Below, in pieces: positions 11,080 through 22,328 of a DNA stretch of 64,000 nucleotides; within the stretch, counting starts at the first letter, position 1; every line of letters starts with the position of its first letter. This DNA is from Henricia sp. BOLD:AAB3569 (taxonomy: Eukaryota; Echinodermata; Asteroidea; Spinulosida; Echinasteridae). The notes beneath the pieces were generated by a model that saw nothing but the letters and a program-made list of their open reading frames with translations, was not told the DNA's origin and searched no databases. The stretch lies in the NCBI GenBank assembly GCA_037783545.1, contig JBBELK010000816.1, forward strand, positions 176,018-240,017. The letters run 5' to 3'. Made by a program: the position numbers and the translations under genes.

Positions 11080-11223
11080 ATGCCGCGCCTGACTAGTGAA
11101 CAACGCCTCCGTGCAATATGGATGCTTGAGAGTGGCAACATGCAGCGCAACGCCTTGGATGCTCCTAGACTACTGTGTAACATTGCAAGACGATACAGAG
11201 AACTGATTCATCGAGGATTTTAA
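11080..11223 (+). pseudogene. Tc1/mariner transposase N-terminal HTH remnant (left arm)
   Basis: The frame begins MPRLTSEQRLRAIWMLESG, the typical start of the helix-turn-helix DNA-binding region of Tc1/mariner-type transposases. It then runs through NIARRYREL and stops at 11221-11223. It is 47 residues long, against roughly 340 for a whole transposase. Compared with the other arm, a few bases are missing around the recognition helix, so the Q-A-T-I-C core is lost here. No catalytic domain follows. In the element it would have acted by binding the terminal repeats. Confidence 0.7.
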
Positions 11224-11649
11224 AGGCCTGGGGTTTCTGCAGCTGTGCAAGTTGCAGATCGGAAGCAGTCTCGAAGATGCGTAAGCAGAATGTGAAGATC
11301 TTCGGTACGAGTTGTGATCATCGATATATATACATGTTTGTACACTGGATGAAGTATGCAATGGCAGTTGGCTATACGAGAATTAAAGCCATGCGCCGGC
11401 CGCCATTGTACCCCACGATTAATGCTTGGCCTAGACTGCTCCCCGGTCCATGCGATCGCTTGCATTCCACTTAACACATGTAGACCATGATGTAGACTAG
11501 TGAAGACAGTATGACCAGTCTAGGCAAGGCATTGTATTAGGTGGGATACAATGGCGGACGGTGGCTTCGATTTTAGACGACGTTGCTTCATCCAGTGTAT
11601 ATATATCGATGGTTATATGTGACCCTTGGTCTACCAAACCATTGGCGAT

Positions 11650-11794
11650 CAGCTAGTGTTTGTATCTCTGTATCGTCCTGCAAGGTTACAGATGGTAGCT
11701 TGAGAGCAGCCAAGACGTTGCGCTACCACGCTGCATGTTTGATACCACTCATCCCTATTGCACGGAAGCGTTATTCACTCGCCAGGCGTGCCAT
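11650..11794 (-). pseudogene. Tc1/mariner transposase N-terminal HTH remnant (right arm)
   Basis: Reading leftward from 11794 the sequence starts MARLASE, then RFRAIGM. In a shifted frame it shows VAQRLGCSQATICNLAGRYR, a clear Tc1/mariner HTH recognition-helix region. It holds an in-frame stop after residue 7 and a frameshift, so it cannot be translated. It is the mirror copy of 11080-11223 and preserves the helix better. Confidence 0.7.
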
Positions 11795-12041
11795 GTTTCA
11801 ATATGAACTGTGTATGACAATGTTAGGTGTAGGCAAATGAAATAATGCAAATCTCTACACCAAGGTTTGCTTTCAGTCGAAAGGTCAAATTGGGCAGTTC
11901 ACAAGTACATGTAGAGATGCACTCAAGCATGTCATGCTCAAATTTAGGTTACCGATCGGTGAAATTGTCAGTCATGAACGTTTTAACATAGATGCATACA
12001 AAAAGAAACAAATCTTGATATATTTCTTTTGATGTTCAGTA

Positions 12042-12365
12042 TATTACTGTTTAATCCAGAATGAGTACATGGTGTGAATTTAGGAGCTGCCCATTGCTAT
12101 TTTAGTTCCTTTATGACTTACTAGTCAGTAAGTGAGGTTATTATGATAGAAAACATCACTTTTGTAATAATTTTCGTACACAAGGTCTGAACCTACGTAA
12201 TGGCCAGGTACTAAATTCTTTCTAATAGACCCTTTGCACAAATGGCCATCTTAAGTAGGTGCTTTGAGGATCCACAATGTATTGTCACATGATTTTAAAA
12301 ACATGTTAAACCTGCCCCCTAACATGGCTGCTGGTGCAAATGTGTATATAGTCCTTATGATTTTA
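12042..12365. other. no recognisable feature
   Basis: Spacer between the foldback element and repeat C copy 2. Nothing was recognised. Confidence 0.4.
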
Positions 12366-12600
12366 CAGGTGCTATCACACCATTATGTGTAAAACGTTGC
12401 ATCAGTTGCCCCAATGGATCTGAAACATAATGAAGTCGCGTTTTTATTTTTACATACGTGCTTTCCTATGACCGTCCATGTATGTCCTTTGGCACCCTGA
12501 GATTCCCATACATTTGCACACGCATGTTAAGAAACTGTGACGTCATTATGTTTCAGGTCGACATGTATTTCTAAAGCTATTAACCACAAAAGTTTGCTTA
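12366..12600. repeat. dispersed repeat C, copy 2
   Basis: Closely matches 9011-9249 in direct orientation, including the long identical stretches around gcatcagttgccccaatgg and cccatacatttgcacacgc. Confidence 0.85.
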
Positions 12601-13507
12601 GCACAGGGGTTACCAGCCAAAATCCTATTTTGTGTATTACAATTGACTGGTATTCTGCTACTCTTGGCTAAGAACAGCAGCTGCATGAAATTGACCACTG
12701 TAGCTTTGCTGTACCTTTTTACATAATACATGTACACAATTTGGTAGACAATTGGACAAGGTTTTAGTAAAATCAAGGTGACAGAATTATAAAGGTGCAC
12801 ATGATTTTCAAATCAGGACTGCAGTACCAATTCACCAACTCCATGTTTTGTTCCGTCTTCTGTTGATATTTATAATGTTGATCATAATTTGTAAAAAGTC
12901 AGTGTTAACGTTTTTCTCTTGTTATACTTCAAAATGTAACTTTGTCAGGGCTGTCAACTTCTTAGATTTTACAGAAAACTGCTGTAAAAAAAGCATACCA
13001 TACATCTATACTGCTCCCAGATAAAGTGGACAACCAGTTTTCCAGGAGCCTTCTGCAAAATCTGGAAAGTTGGCAGCTGCACATTCTTTAGTTTGTCTTC
13101 ATTTTTCTTCCAAGTGACTTTAAAAGTCCCTACCATTGTGATAATATACATTTCACATTAGATCCTTGCACATGCACCCGATTCCAATGCTATTTAAAAG
13201 TTCACTTGGAATAGAATATTGACTTGGCACAAATAGGGAATGTGTAATGCTTTCAGATTGTGGCAAATGAGTTGATTTTTCTGTTTAGTAGAATTCATGT
13301 GACCTGCTCTGGGAAAATGAGTCAGATGTCCCACAGCCTGGGCTGAGTTTTTGAGCATAACTAGAAATCAGTGGCAAACCAGACTCTTTTATAAATTGAC
13401 ATTCTGAGTGGTACCTGGGTCAGGGTGCTGCCCCGAATCGCCACTGCTCTTGGCTCAAGCTGTGCGACATCTTACACACATAATTGTCGCTATACATATG
13501 TGCACTG
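12601..13507. other. no gene recognised; weak repeat at 13290-13380
   Basis: The stretch 13300-13375 (gggctgagtttttgagcataac) resembles 56765-56820 (gggccgagtttttgtgaccata), an old dispersed repeat. Nothing else could be supported. Confidence 0.45.
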
Positions 13508-13777
13508 TTTAAAGGAGTTGTCCAGATAATGGGTTTCATTCTAACTTAATAGATACCCATGGAATAAAAAAAATTCAAATTTCGATGTGGAAGCAAACAG
13601 GTTGGTTTAATAACTGCAATGCTTTATGTAACCAGATAAATTAGTTTACAAAATATCCTTAAAAATATAGATTGAGGGCGTGAAATGGTAACGAGACAAA
13701 TGACATAGGCTCAGAATCTCAACACTCATGGGGGGTCACGTGGGGGGAAGCGATCTGGACACACTCCTTTAAAACGG
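13508..13777. mobile_element. MITE cut by the left edge of the tandem array
   Basis: Terminal inverted repeats: gtttaaaggagttgtccaga on the left, and tctggacacactcctttaaa on the right. Array unit 1 begins inside it at 13593, so units 2-5 each start with the same 5'-truncated piece. Only this leftmost copy is complete, which marks the original duplication breakpoint. Confidence 0.75.
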
Positions 13778-14747
13778 TTACATATTTCATAACCTTGTTC
13801 CTGCCATATGTGGGTCCTTGATAATATTTCACAGGGAAGAAAGGTGTGTACTGTACTTTAGGCCCAAAGTTTAATGCCATGGATTTGGTGCATTATGAGG
13901 CCGATTGTGAAACAATTAACGGAATAAACTACATGTATTATAATACCAAATCTGAAGATTGTGCACTACATGTACTTGCAAATTGTACTTGCAAATGTGC
14001 AAGTATTGAATTTATTTTATTTTTTGAAAATAAATCGTCGTGGCCAAAAGCCAAATTGCAACATTCTTTACACAGTATAAATAAAATACCGGTACATAAA
14101 AAGAGAAGTCAAGCAACCAAATGATTATTATATTGGACATGATGAGAGACGTTTCAGACGCTTGGTGGCAGCAAACAACTCGGTCCTTTTCCATTGTCTA
14201 CGTCAATTAAGCATGCGCACTTTAGCTCAAACGTGACGTAAACAATGGTTTGCTGCCACTACGCGTTTCAAAAGTCTCCCATTGATACAGGGGCGCGGCG
14301 CGTTCAATAGACGGTATCAAATATTGATTGCTTTCCGGTGACGTCACGCCTTCCATCCACCATTTTGGTAGGCATTTTTCATGACGCACGTGGCTCGAGT
14401 GATAACCGGCAAAAAAGAGCAAGAAAAGCGAAATGGTTGCACTTACCTCCGTTGCTTAACCTCGCTTTATGTTGTTGCGCCATGGCTGTTGTATCGATAA
14501 AGATAAAAACGTATTTCTTCAGGCTAAAAATCGCGATCAAGTAGAAGCACTTTCGTGTTTACAAGCTGACTGCATGCTCAATATTTTGAACGTATATCGC
14601 AACGCGCGTGTGTGGCATCTTCGAATGAAAATACGCTGGTGAGTATTTTTTACGCGTGTTCATGTGCGTCTATTGGCGCGCGCGTGTACGCGCGTAACTG
14701 TTGACCACCATACATTCCCGGATGTTCTACGTCATCGAAAGAAATCT

Positions 14748-14882
14748 ATAGCCGCCATTTCGTGGGGCACCTTTTGTTACTTAAACCGTTCAACAATGGA
14801 AACACAATATGTGCAACCATGCATGTCCTCAAGGAACAAAAACTGCCCCACGAAATGGCGGCTATTCGATACAGTCTATAGC
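14748..14882. mobile_element. hairpin MITE in array unit 1
   Basis: ctatagccgccatttcgtgg plus ggca is mirrored by tgccccacgaaatggcggct. The same hairpin is present in every unit, at about +1155 to +1290 from the unit start. Confidence 0.75.
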
Positions 14883-14945
14883 GCATTACGTATGCATACC
14901 GGCAATACCTTCAACGGTGAAGGTAGGCCTATAGGAAAATAACCA

Positions 14946-15387
14946 ATAGACCTGTTCGGGTTTTTTCGCACACAATGGAATTAGCATACTCATGTATATT
15001 TATTTATTTATTCACCACATCCAACAGCGGAGGGACCGCCAATTACAGGAATGGGAGCAAGTGTGGTTGAGCGCCTTGCTCAAGGGCACAGGTGCCACAA
15101 CCCGTCGCGGCCCGGAATCGAACCTACATTCTAGTACTAGCACAGGAACTTAAGTTCGACGCACTAGACCGCTCGGCCATAACACCCCACAACCAAATTC
15201 TAGCCATATTCTGGTACAGCGGACCTTTGATATGTATAGTTTGGTTCCCGAATGGCATTCTACAATAAGTGGTAGAATTAAGAACCGGTCCACAGTATGT
15301 CAAAGGTCCGCTGTACCAAAAATAAATGAGTATGCTAATTCCATTGTGTGCGAAAAACCCCGGGGTACGGTACGTATTGAACGCGCC
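14946..15387. mobile_element. TIR element with SINE inserted (array unit 1)
   Basis: The outer inverted repeats are ttttttcgcacacaatggaa plus ttagcatactcat, and the inverse ending at about 15362. An inner hairpin, ggtacagcggacctttga (about 15213) against tcaaaggtccgctgtacc (about 15301-15318), forms the core. The SINE lies between the left TIR and the inner hairpin, so it inserted after this element. The structure repeats in all five units. Confidence 0.75.
14992..15189 (-). repeat. tRNA-Leu-derived SINE, array unit 1
   Basis: Read on the - strand, the head is ggggtgttatggccgagcgg with tctagtgcg (box A-like). An anticodon-loop region containing CTTAAG is as in tRNA-Leu(UAA). A class-II type variable region (gctagtactag) follows, then box B ggttcgattcc. 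The body carries cccttgagcaaggc, a motif common in metazoan SINEs. The tail ends in an aataaataaata-type repeat. The T-stem and acceptor are degenerate, so this is a SINE head and not a working tRNA gene. Confidence 0.8.
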
Positions 15388-15426
15388 CCAGGTTTTTTAG
15401 TTGATGCCCTTGTCGGTGCGAGTCTT

Positions 15427-15570
15427 GGGGCCAATTTCATAAGGCTGTTAAGCAAAAACAATTGCTTAATCAAAAATGTTTGCTTTATAAAAATGTGTTA
15501 ATAGTCAAAATTGCATGTCAACTTGTGTTTTTAGCAAGAACAGCAAATATTCTTTATGAAATTGGCCCCT
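15427..15570. mobile_element. small MITE, array unit 1
   Basis: ggggccaatttcataaggct is mirrored by tctttatgaaattggcccct, giving a 144-bp element. An end-like fragment (tatgaaattggcccca) also occurs at about 63493, so the family is dispersed. Confidence 0.8.
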
Positions 15571-15979
15571 GGACAAGGTGGGAGTTTGGCGACTCAAATT
15601 CGGTACCTTGTGGAGACATGGGTTCTAAAGGCAACAAAAGAGTGTAAAGGTCTCCACAAGGCAATTCTAAAGATCTCCACAAGGATGGCACTAAATAGAA
15701 ACATGGAATGTTCTAAAAAAATGAGGGATTTTAAAAATATTCTGGTCGCTACATCCTCTAGTGTATGAAATAAGGAGAATTCGGTCGAAATTTGAGCTCC
15801 AGAAAAAAAAATTATGGTTGAAATAGAAGTGTTTTGACGAAATTTTAACCAAATTCTAGCCATTGTTCGGAGTTTGTGCACGAGAACAAAGCCATGTCTC
15901 CACAAGGATAGGGGGACGGGAAAGCGGCATCCAATATGGCCTTGCACACCAATACCTGCAGTGCGAGTGAACATGGAGC

Positions 15980-15986
15980 TATAAAA
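15980..15986 (+). promoter_or_regulatory. TATA-box-like motif in a hairpin (array unit 1)
   Basis: TATAAAAGG lies inside catggagct ... agctccatg, a 9-bp stem. It recurs at 18893, 21805, 24717 and 30039. No gene is recognised downstream, so promoter function is only a possibility. Confidence 0.3.
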
Positions 15987-16503
15987 GGACAGCTCCATGG
16001 AGTGAAGTACTTTCTGCTCAGCATGACGGGTGCTGGTGATGTGTGACCACATGGTGTCATTGAGAGCTTTCAATTCGGGGTGCTCTAACAAGAGTGGACT
16101 GTATTGTTAGTTTATTCCATATATGCTCAAATACAATGTACATGTATACGGGTAATTCCCAAAATTAGGGGTCCACAACTTTATTGTCCCAGTTATGTAC
16201 GACACCCTGTGCTTCAAAAATCGCCACTCATGATTACAAATTCTCAGTAATAGTCTGGCCTGTGATTATAGGGACAGCATCATTGTCTTGAATATTTTGT
16301 TCTCTAATTACTGACAAATATTCGAAACAAAAGAGCATAAAGGCTCATGTTTTGTTCCATGATATTGAATAGCAATTTGGTGTCCTGGGTAATACATACG
16401 TCAGTGAAAATTAGCTGTAAAATGAGTTTGCATTAACCTTGGTGCCTTAAAGCCCTGTCACACTCCACTGCGATCAGCCAGTGACCGCTTTGCGCTTCCG
16501 GAC

Positions 16504-19416
16504 GCAAACAGGTTGGTTTAATAACTGCAATGCTTTATTATGTAACCAGATAAATTAGTTTTCAAAATATCCTTAAAAATATAGATTGAGGGCGTGAAAT
16601 GGTAACGAGACAAATGACATAGGCTCAGAATCTCAACACTCATGGGGGGTCACGTGGGGGGAAGCGATCTGGACACACTCCTTTAAAACGGTTACATATT
16701 TCATAACCTTGTTCCTGCCATATGTGGGTCCTTGATAATATTTCACAGGGAAGAAAGGTGTGTACTTTAGGCCCAAAGTTTAATGCCATGGATTTGGTGC
16801 ATTATTAGGCCGATTGTGAAACAATTAACGGAATAAACTACATGTATTATAATACCAAATCTGAAGATTGTGCACTACATGTACTTGCAAATTGTACTTG
16901 CAAATGTGCAAGTATTGAATTTATTTTATTTTTTGAAAATAAATCGTCGTGGCCAAAAGCCAAATTGCAACATTCTTTACACAGTATAAATAAAATACCG
17001 GTACATAAAAAGAGAAGTCAAGCAACCAAATGATTATTATATTGGACATGATGAGAGACGTTTCAGACGCTTGGTGGCAGCAAACAACTCGGTCCTTTTC
17101 CATTGTCTACGTCAATTAAGCATGCGCACTTTAGCTCAAACGTGACGTAAACAATGGTTTGCTGCCACTACGCGTTTCAAAAGTCTCCCATTGATACAGG
17201 GGCGCGGCGCGTTCAATAGACGGTATCAAATATTGATTGCTTTCCGGTGACGTCACGCCTTCCATCCACCATTTTGGTAGGCATTTTTCATGACGCACGT
17301 GGCTCGAGTGATAACCGGCAAAAAAGAGCAAGAAAAGCGAAATGGTTGCACTTACCTCCGTTGCTTAACCTCGCTTTATGTTGTTGCGCCATGGCTGTTG
17401 TATCGATAAAGATAAAAACGTATTTCTTCAGGCTAAAAATCGCGATCAAGTAGAAGCACTTTCGTGTTTACAAGCTGACTGCATGCTCAATATTTTGAAC
17501 GTATATCGCAACGCGCGTGTGTGGCATCTTCGAATGAAAATACGCTGGTGAGTATTTTTTACGCGTGTTCATGTGCGTCTATTGGCGCGCGCGTGTACGC
17601 GCGTAACTGTTGACCACCATACATTCCCGGATGTTCTACGTCATCGAAAGAAATCTATAGCCGCCATTTCGTGGGGCACCTTTTGTTACTTAAACCGTTC
17701 AACAATGGAAACACAATATGTGCAACCATGCATGTCCTCAAGGAACAAAAACTGCCCCACGAAATGGCGGCTATTCGATACAGTCTATAGCGCATTACGT
17801 ATGCATACCGGCAATACCTTCAACGGTGAAGGTAGGCCTATAGGAAAATAACCAATAGACCTGTTCGGGTTTTTTCGCACACAATGGAATTAGCATACTC
17901 ATGTATATTTATTTATTTATTCACCACATCCAACAGCGGAGGGACCGCCAATTACAGGAATGGGAGCAAGTGTGGTTGAGTGCCTTGCTCAAGGGCACAG
18001 GTGCCACAACCCGTCGCGGCCCGGAATCGAACCTACATTCTAGTACTAGCACAGGAACTTAAGTTCGACGCACTAGACCGCTCGGCCATAACACCCCACA
18101 ACCAAATTCTAGCCATATTCTGGTACAGCGGACCTTTGATATGTATAGTTTGGTTCCCGAGTAGATGGCATTCTACAATAAGTGGTAGAATTAAGAACCG
18201 GTCCACAGTATGTCAAAGGTCCGCTGTACCAAAAATAAATGAGTATGCTAATTCCATTGTGTGCGAAAAACCCCGGGGTACGGTACGTATTGAACGCGCC
18301 CCAGGTTTTTTAGTTGATGCCCTTGTCGGTGCGAGTCTTGGGGCCAATTTCATAAGGCTGTTAAGCAAAAACAATTGCTTAATCAAAAATGTTTGCTTTA
18401 TAAAAATGTGTTAATAGTCAAAATTGCATGTCAACTTGTGTTTTTAGCAAGAACAGCAAATATTCTTTATGAAATTGGCCCCTGGACAAGGTGGGAGTTT
18501 GGCGACTCAAATTCGGTACCTTGTGGAGACATGGGTTCTAAAGGCAACAAAAGAGTGTAAAGGTCTCCACAAGGCAATTCTAAAGATCTCCACAAGGATG
18601 GCACTAAATAGAAACATGGAATGTTCTAAAAAAATGAGGGATTTTAAAAATATTCTGGTCGCTACATCCTCTAGTGTATGAAATAAGGAGAATTCGGTCG
18701 AAATTTGAGCTCCAGAAAAAAAAATTATGGTTGAAATAGAAGTGTTTTGACGAAATTTTAACCAAATTCTAGCCATTGTTCGGAGTTTGTGCACGAGAAC
18801 AAAGCCATGTCTCCACAAGGATAGGGGGACGGGAAAGCGGCATCCAATATGGCCTTGCACACCAATACCTGCAGTGCGAGTGAACATGGAGCTATAAAAG
18901 GACAGCTCCATGGAGTGAAGTACTTTCTGCTCAGCATGACGGGTGCTGGTGATGTGTGACCACATGGTGTCATTGAGAGCTTTCAATTCGGGGTGCTCTA
19001 ACAAGAGTGGACTGTATTGTTAGTTTATTCCATATATGCTCAAATACAATGTACATGTATACGGGTAATTCCCAAAATTAGGGGTCCACAACTTTATTGT
19101 CCCAGTTATGTACGACACCCTGTGCTTCAAAAATCGCCACTCATGATTACAAATTCTCAGTAATAGTCTGGCCTGTGATTATAGGGACAGCATCATTGTC
19201 TTGAATATTTTGTTCTCTAATTACTGACAAATATTCGAAACAAAAGAGCATAAAGGCTCATATTTTGTTCCATGATATTGAATAGCAATTTGGTGTCCTG
19301 GGTAATACATACGTCAGTGAAAATTAGCTGTAAAATGAGTTTGCATTAACCTTGGTGCCTTAAAGCCCTGTCACACTCCACTGCGATCAGCCAGTGACCG
19401 CTTTGCGCTTCCGGAC
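16504..19416 (+). repeat. 2.91-kb tandem array, unit 2
   Basis: Full-length copy directly abutting unit 1. It shares with unit 1 the gcaaattgtacttgcaaatg and attttattttttgaaa variants, and shares the cccgagtagatgg form with units 3-5. It is therefore intermediate between the older and younger ends of the array. Confidence 0.95.
17903..18099 (-). repeat. tRNA-Leu-derived SINE, array unit 2
   Basis: Same insertion at the same position as in unit 1, amplified with the array. Confidence 0.8.
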
Positions 19417-22328
19417 GCAAACAGGTTGGTTTAATAACTGCAATGCTTTATTATGTAACCAGATAAATTAGTTTTCAAAATATCCTTAAAAATATAGATT
19501 GAGGGCGTGAAATGGTAACGAGACAAATGACATAGGCTCAGAATCTCAACACTCATGGGGGGTCACGTGGGGGGAAGCGATCTGGACACACTCCTTTAAA
19601 ACGGTTACATATTTCATAACCTTGTTCCTGCCATATGTGGGTCCTTGATAATATTTCACAGGGAAGAAAGGTGTGTACTTTAGGCCCAAAGTTTAATGCC
19701 ATGGATTTGGTGCATTATTAGGCCGATTGTGAAACAATTAACGGAATAAACTACATGTATTATAATACCAAATCTGAAGATTGTGCACTACATGTACTTG
19801 CAAATGTACTTGCAAATGTGCAAGTATTGAATTGATTTTGTTTTTTGAAAAGAAGTCGTCGTGGCCAAAAGCCAAATTGCAACATTCTTTACACAGTATA
19901 AATAAAATACCTGTACATAAAAAGAGAAGTCAAGCAACCAAATGATTATTATATTGGACATGATGAGAGACGTTTCAGACGCTTGGTGGCAGCAAACAAC
20001 TCGGTCCTTTTCCATTGTCTACGTCAATTAAGCATGCGCACTTTAGCTCAAACGTGACGTAAACAATGGTTTGCTGCCACTACGCGTTTCAAAAGTCTCC
20101 CATTGATACAGGGGCGCGGCGCGTTCAATAGACGGTATCGAATATTGATTGCTTTCCGGTGACGTCACGCCTTCCATCCACCATTTTGGTAGGCATTTTT
20201 CATGACGCACGTGGCTCGAGTGATAACCGGCAAAAAAGAGCAAGAAAAGCGAAATGGTTGCACTTACCTCCGTTGCTTAACCTCGCTTTATGTTGTTGCG
20301 CCATGGCTGTTGTATCGATAAAGATAAAAACGTATTTCTTCAGGCTAAAAATCGCGATCAAGTAGAAGCACTTTCGTGTTTACAAGCTGACTGCATGCTC
20401 AATATTTTGAACGTATATCGCAACGCGCGTGTGTGGCATCTTCGAATGAAAATACGCTGGTGAGTATTTTTTACGCGTGTTCATGTGCGTCTATTGGCGC
20501 GCGCGTGTACGCGCGTAACTGTTGACCACCATACATTCCCGGATGTTCTACGTCATCGAAAGAAATCTATAGCCGCCATTTCGTGGGGCACCTTTTGTTA
20601 CTTAAACCGTTCAACAATGGAAACACAATATGTGCAACCATGCATGTCCTCAAGGAACAAAAACTGCCCCACGAAATGGCGGCTATTCGATACAGTCTAT
20701 AGCGCATTACGTATGCATACCGGCAATACCTTCAACGGTGAAGGTAGGCCTATAGGAAAATAACCAATAGACCTGTTCGGGTTTTTTCGCACACAATGGA
20801 ATTAGCATACTCATGTATATTTATTTATTTATTCACCACATCCAACAGCGGAGGGACCGCCAATTACAGGAATGGGAGCAAGTGTGGTTGAGTGCCTTGC
20901 TCAAGGGCACAGGTGCCACAACCCGTCGCGGCCCGGAATCGAACCTACATTCTAGTACTAGCACAGGAACTTAAGTTCGACGCACTAGACCGCTCGGCCA
21001 TAACACCCCACAACCAAATTCTAGCCATATTCTGGTACAGCGGACCTTTGATATGTATAGTTTGGTTCCCGAGTAGATGGCATTCTACAATAAGTGGTAG
21101 AATTAAGAACCGGTCCACAGTATGTCAAAGGTCCGCTGTACCAAAAATAAATGAGTATGCTAATTCCATTGTGTGCGAAAAACCCCGGGGTACGGTACGT
21201 ATTGAACGCGCCCCAGGTTTTTTAGTTGATGCCCTTGTCGGTGCGAGTCTTGGGGCCAATTTCATAAGGCTGTTAAGCAAAAACAATTGCTTAATCAAAA
21301 ATGTTTGCTTTATAAAAATGTGTTAATAGTCAAAATTGCATGTCAACTTGTGTTTTTAGCAAGAACAGCAAATATTCTTTATGAAATTGGCCCCTGGACA
21401 AGGTGGGAGTTTGGCGACTCAAATTCGGTACCTTGTGGAGACATGGGTTCTAAAGGCAACAAAAGAGTGTAAAGGTCTCCACAAGGCAATTCTAAAGATC
21501 TCCACAAGGATGGCACTAAATAGAAACATGGAATGTTCTAAAAAAATGAGGGATTTTAAAAATATTCTGGTCGCTACATCCTCTAGTGTATGAAATAAGG
21601 AGAATTCGGTCGAAATTTGAGCTCCAGAAAAAAAAATTATGGTTGAAATAGAAGTGTTTTGACGAAATTTTAACCAAATTCTAGCCATTGTTCGGAGTTT
21701 GTGCACGAGAACAAAGCCATGTCTCCACAAGGATAGGGGGACGGGAAAGCGGCATCCAATATGGCCTTGCACACCAATACCTGCAGTGCGAGTGAACATG
21801 GAGCTATAAAAGGACAGCTCCATGGAGTGAAGTACTTTCTGCTCAGCATGACGGGTGCTGGTGATGTGTGACCACATGGTGTCATTGAGAGCTTTCAATT
21901 CGGGGTGCTCTAACAAGAGTGGACTGTATTGTTAGTTTATTCCATATATGCTCAAATACAATGTACATGTATACGGGTAATTCCCAAAATTAGGGGTCCA
22001 CAACTTTATTGTCCCAGTTATGTACGACACCCTGTGCTTCAAAAATCGCCACTCATGATTACAAATTCTCAGTAATAGTCTGGCCTGTGATTATAGGGAC
22101 AGCATCATTGTCTTGAATATTTTGTTCTCTAATTACTGACAAATATTCGAAACAAAAGAGCATAAAGGCTCATATTTTGTTCCATGATATTGAATAGCAA
22201 TTTGGTGTCCTGGGTAATACATACGTCAGTGAAAATTAGCTGTAAAATGAGTTTGCATTAACCTTGGTGCCTTAAAGCCCTGTCACACTCCACTGCGATC
22301 AGCCAGTGACCGCTTTGCGCTTCCGGAC
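19417..22328 (+). repeat. 2.91-kb tandem array, unit 3
   Basis: Full-length copy, nearly identical to units 4 and 5. It carries the younger variants gcaaatgtacttgcaaatg and attttgttttttgaaaagaa. Confidence 0.95.
20814..21010 (-). repeat. tRNA-Leu-derived SINE, array unit 3
   Basis: Same insertion as in unit 1, carried by array duplication. Confidence 0.8.

Larger units (their letters stand above)
10826..12041. mobile_element. foldback element derived from a Tc1/mariner transposon
   Basis: Inverted arms run from about 10826-11355 and 11575-12041, with TA at both ends. The ends read TGAACATCAAAAGAAA-like in both directions. Each arm carries remains of a Tc1/mariner transposase N-terminus, so the element looks like two transposon 5' ends joined head to head with the catalytic part lost. 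No DDE domain remains, so it is non-autonomous. A pyrimidine run (ttttctttttctttttc) lies near 10855-10879. Confidence 0.8.
13593..16503 (+). repeat. 2.91-kb tandem array, unit 1
   Basis: The unit begins gcaaacaggttggtttaata and ends cgctttgcgcttccggac. In order it contains: a truncated MITE; a CG-rich stretch with caaacgtgacgtaaac; a hairpin MITE at 14748-14882; a TIR element with a SINE inside at 14946-15387; a small MITE at 15427-15570; a run of ctccacaagg motifs; and a TATA-like hairpin at about 15974-15999. Unit 1 is the most divergent copy: it lacks a TTA at the start, has gtactgtacttt, and lacks the gtag found later at cccgagtagatgg. Confidence 0.95.

Noticed and set aside
14992-15189. 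tRNA-Leu(UAA) gene in each array unit
   Set aside because: The T-stem and acceptor do not pair, and a SINE body and A-rich tail follow; called a SINE.
15980-15986. TATA motif taken as evidence that the array is a tandem gene cluster such as snRNA or histone genes
   Set aside because: No snRNA, 5S, rRNA or histone sequence is recognisable anywhere in the unit.
17980-18414. 144-codon frame repeated at 20892, 23804 and 26716
   Set aside because: It runs through the SINE and the MITE hairpin of the array unit; unit 1 lacks it because of small differences. It is not a conserved protein.
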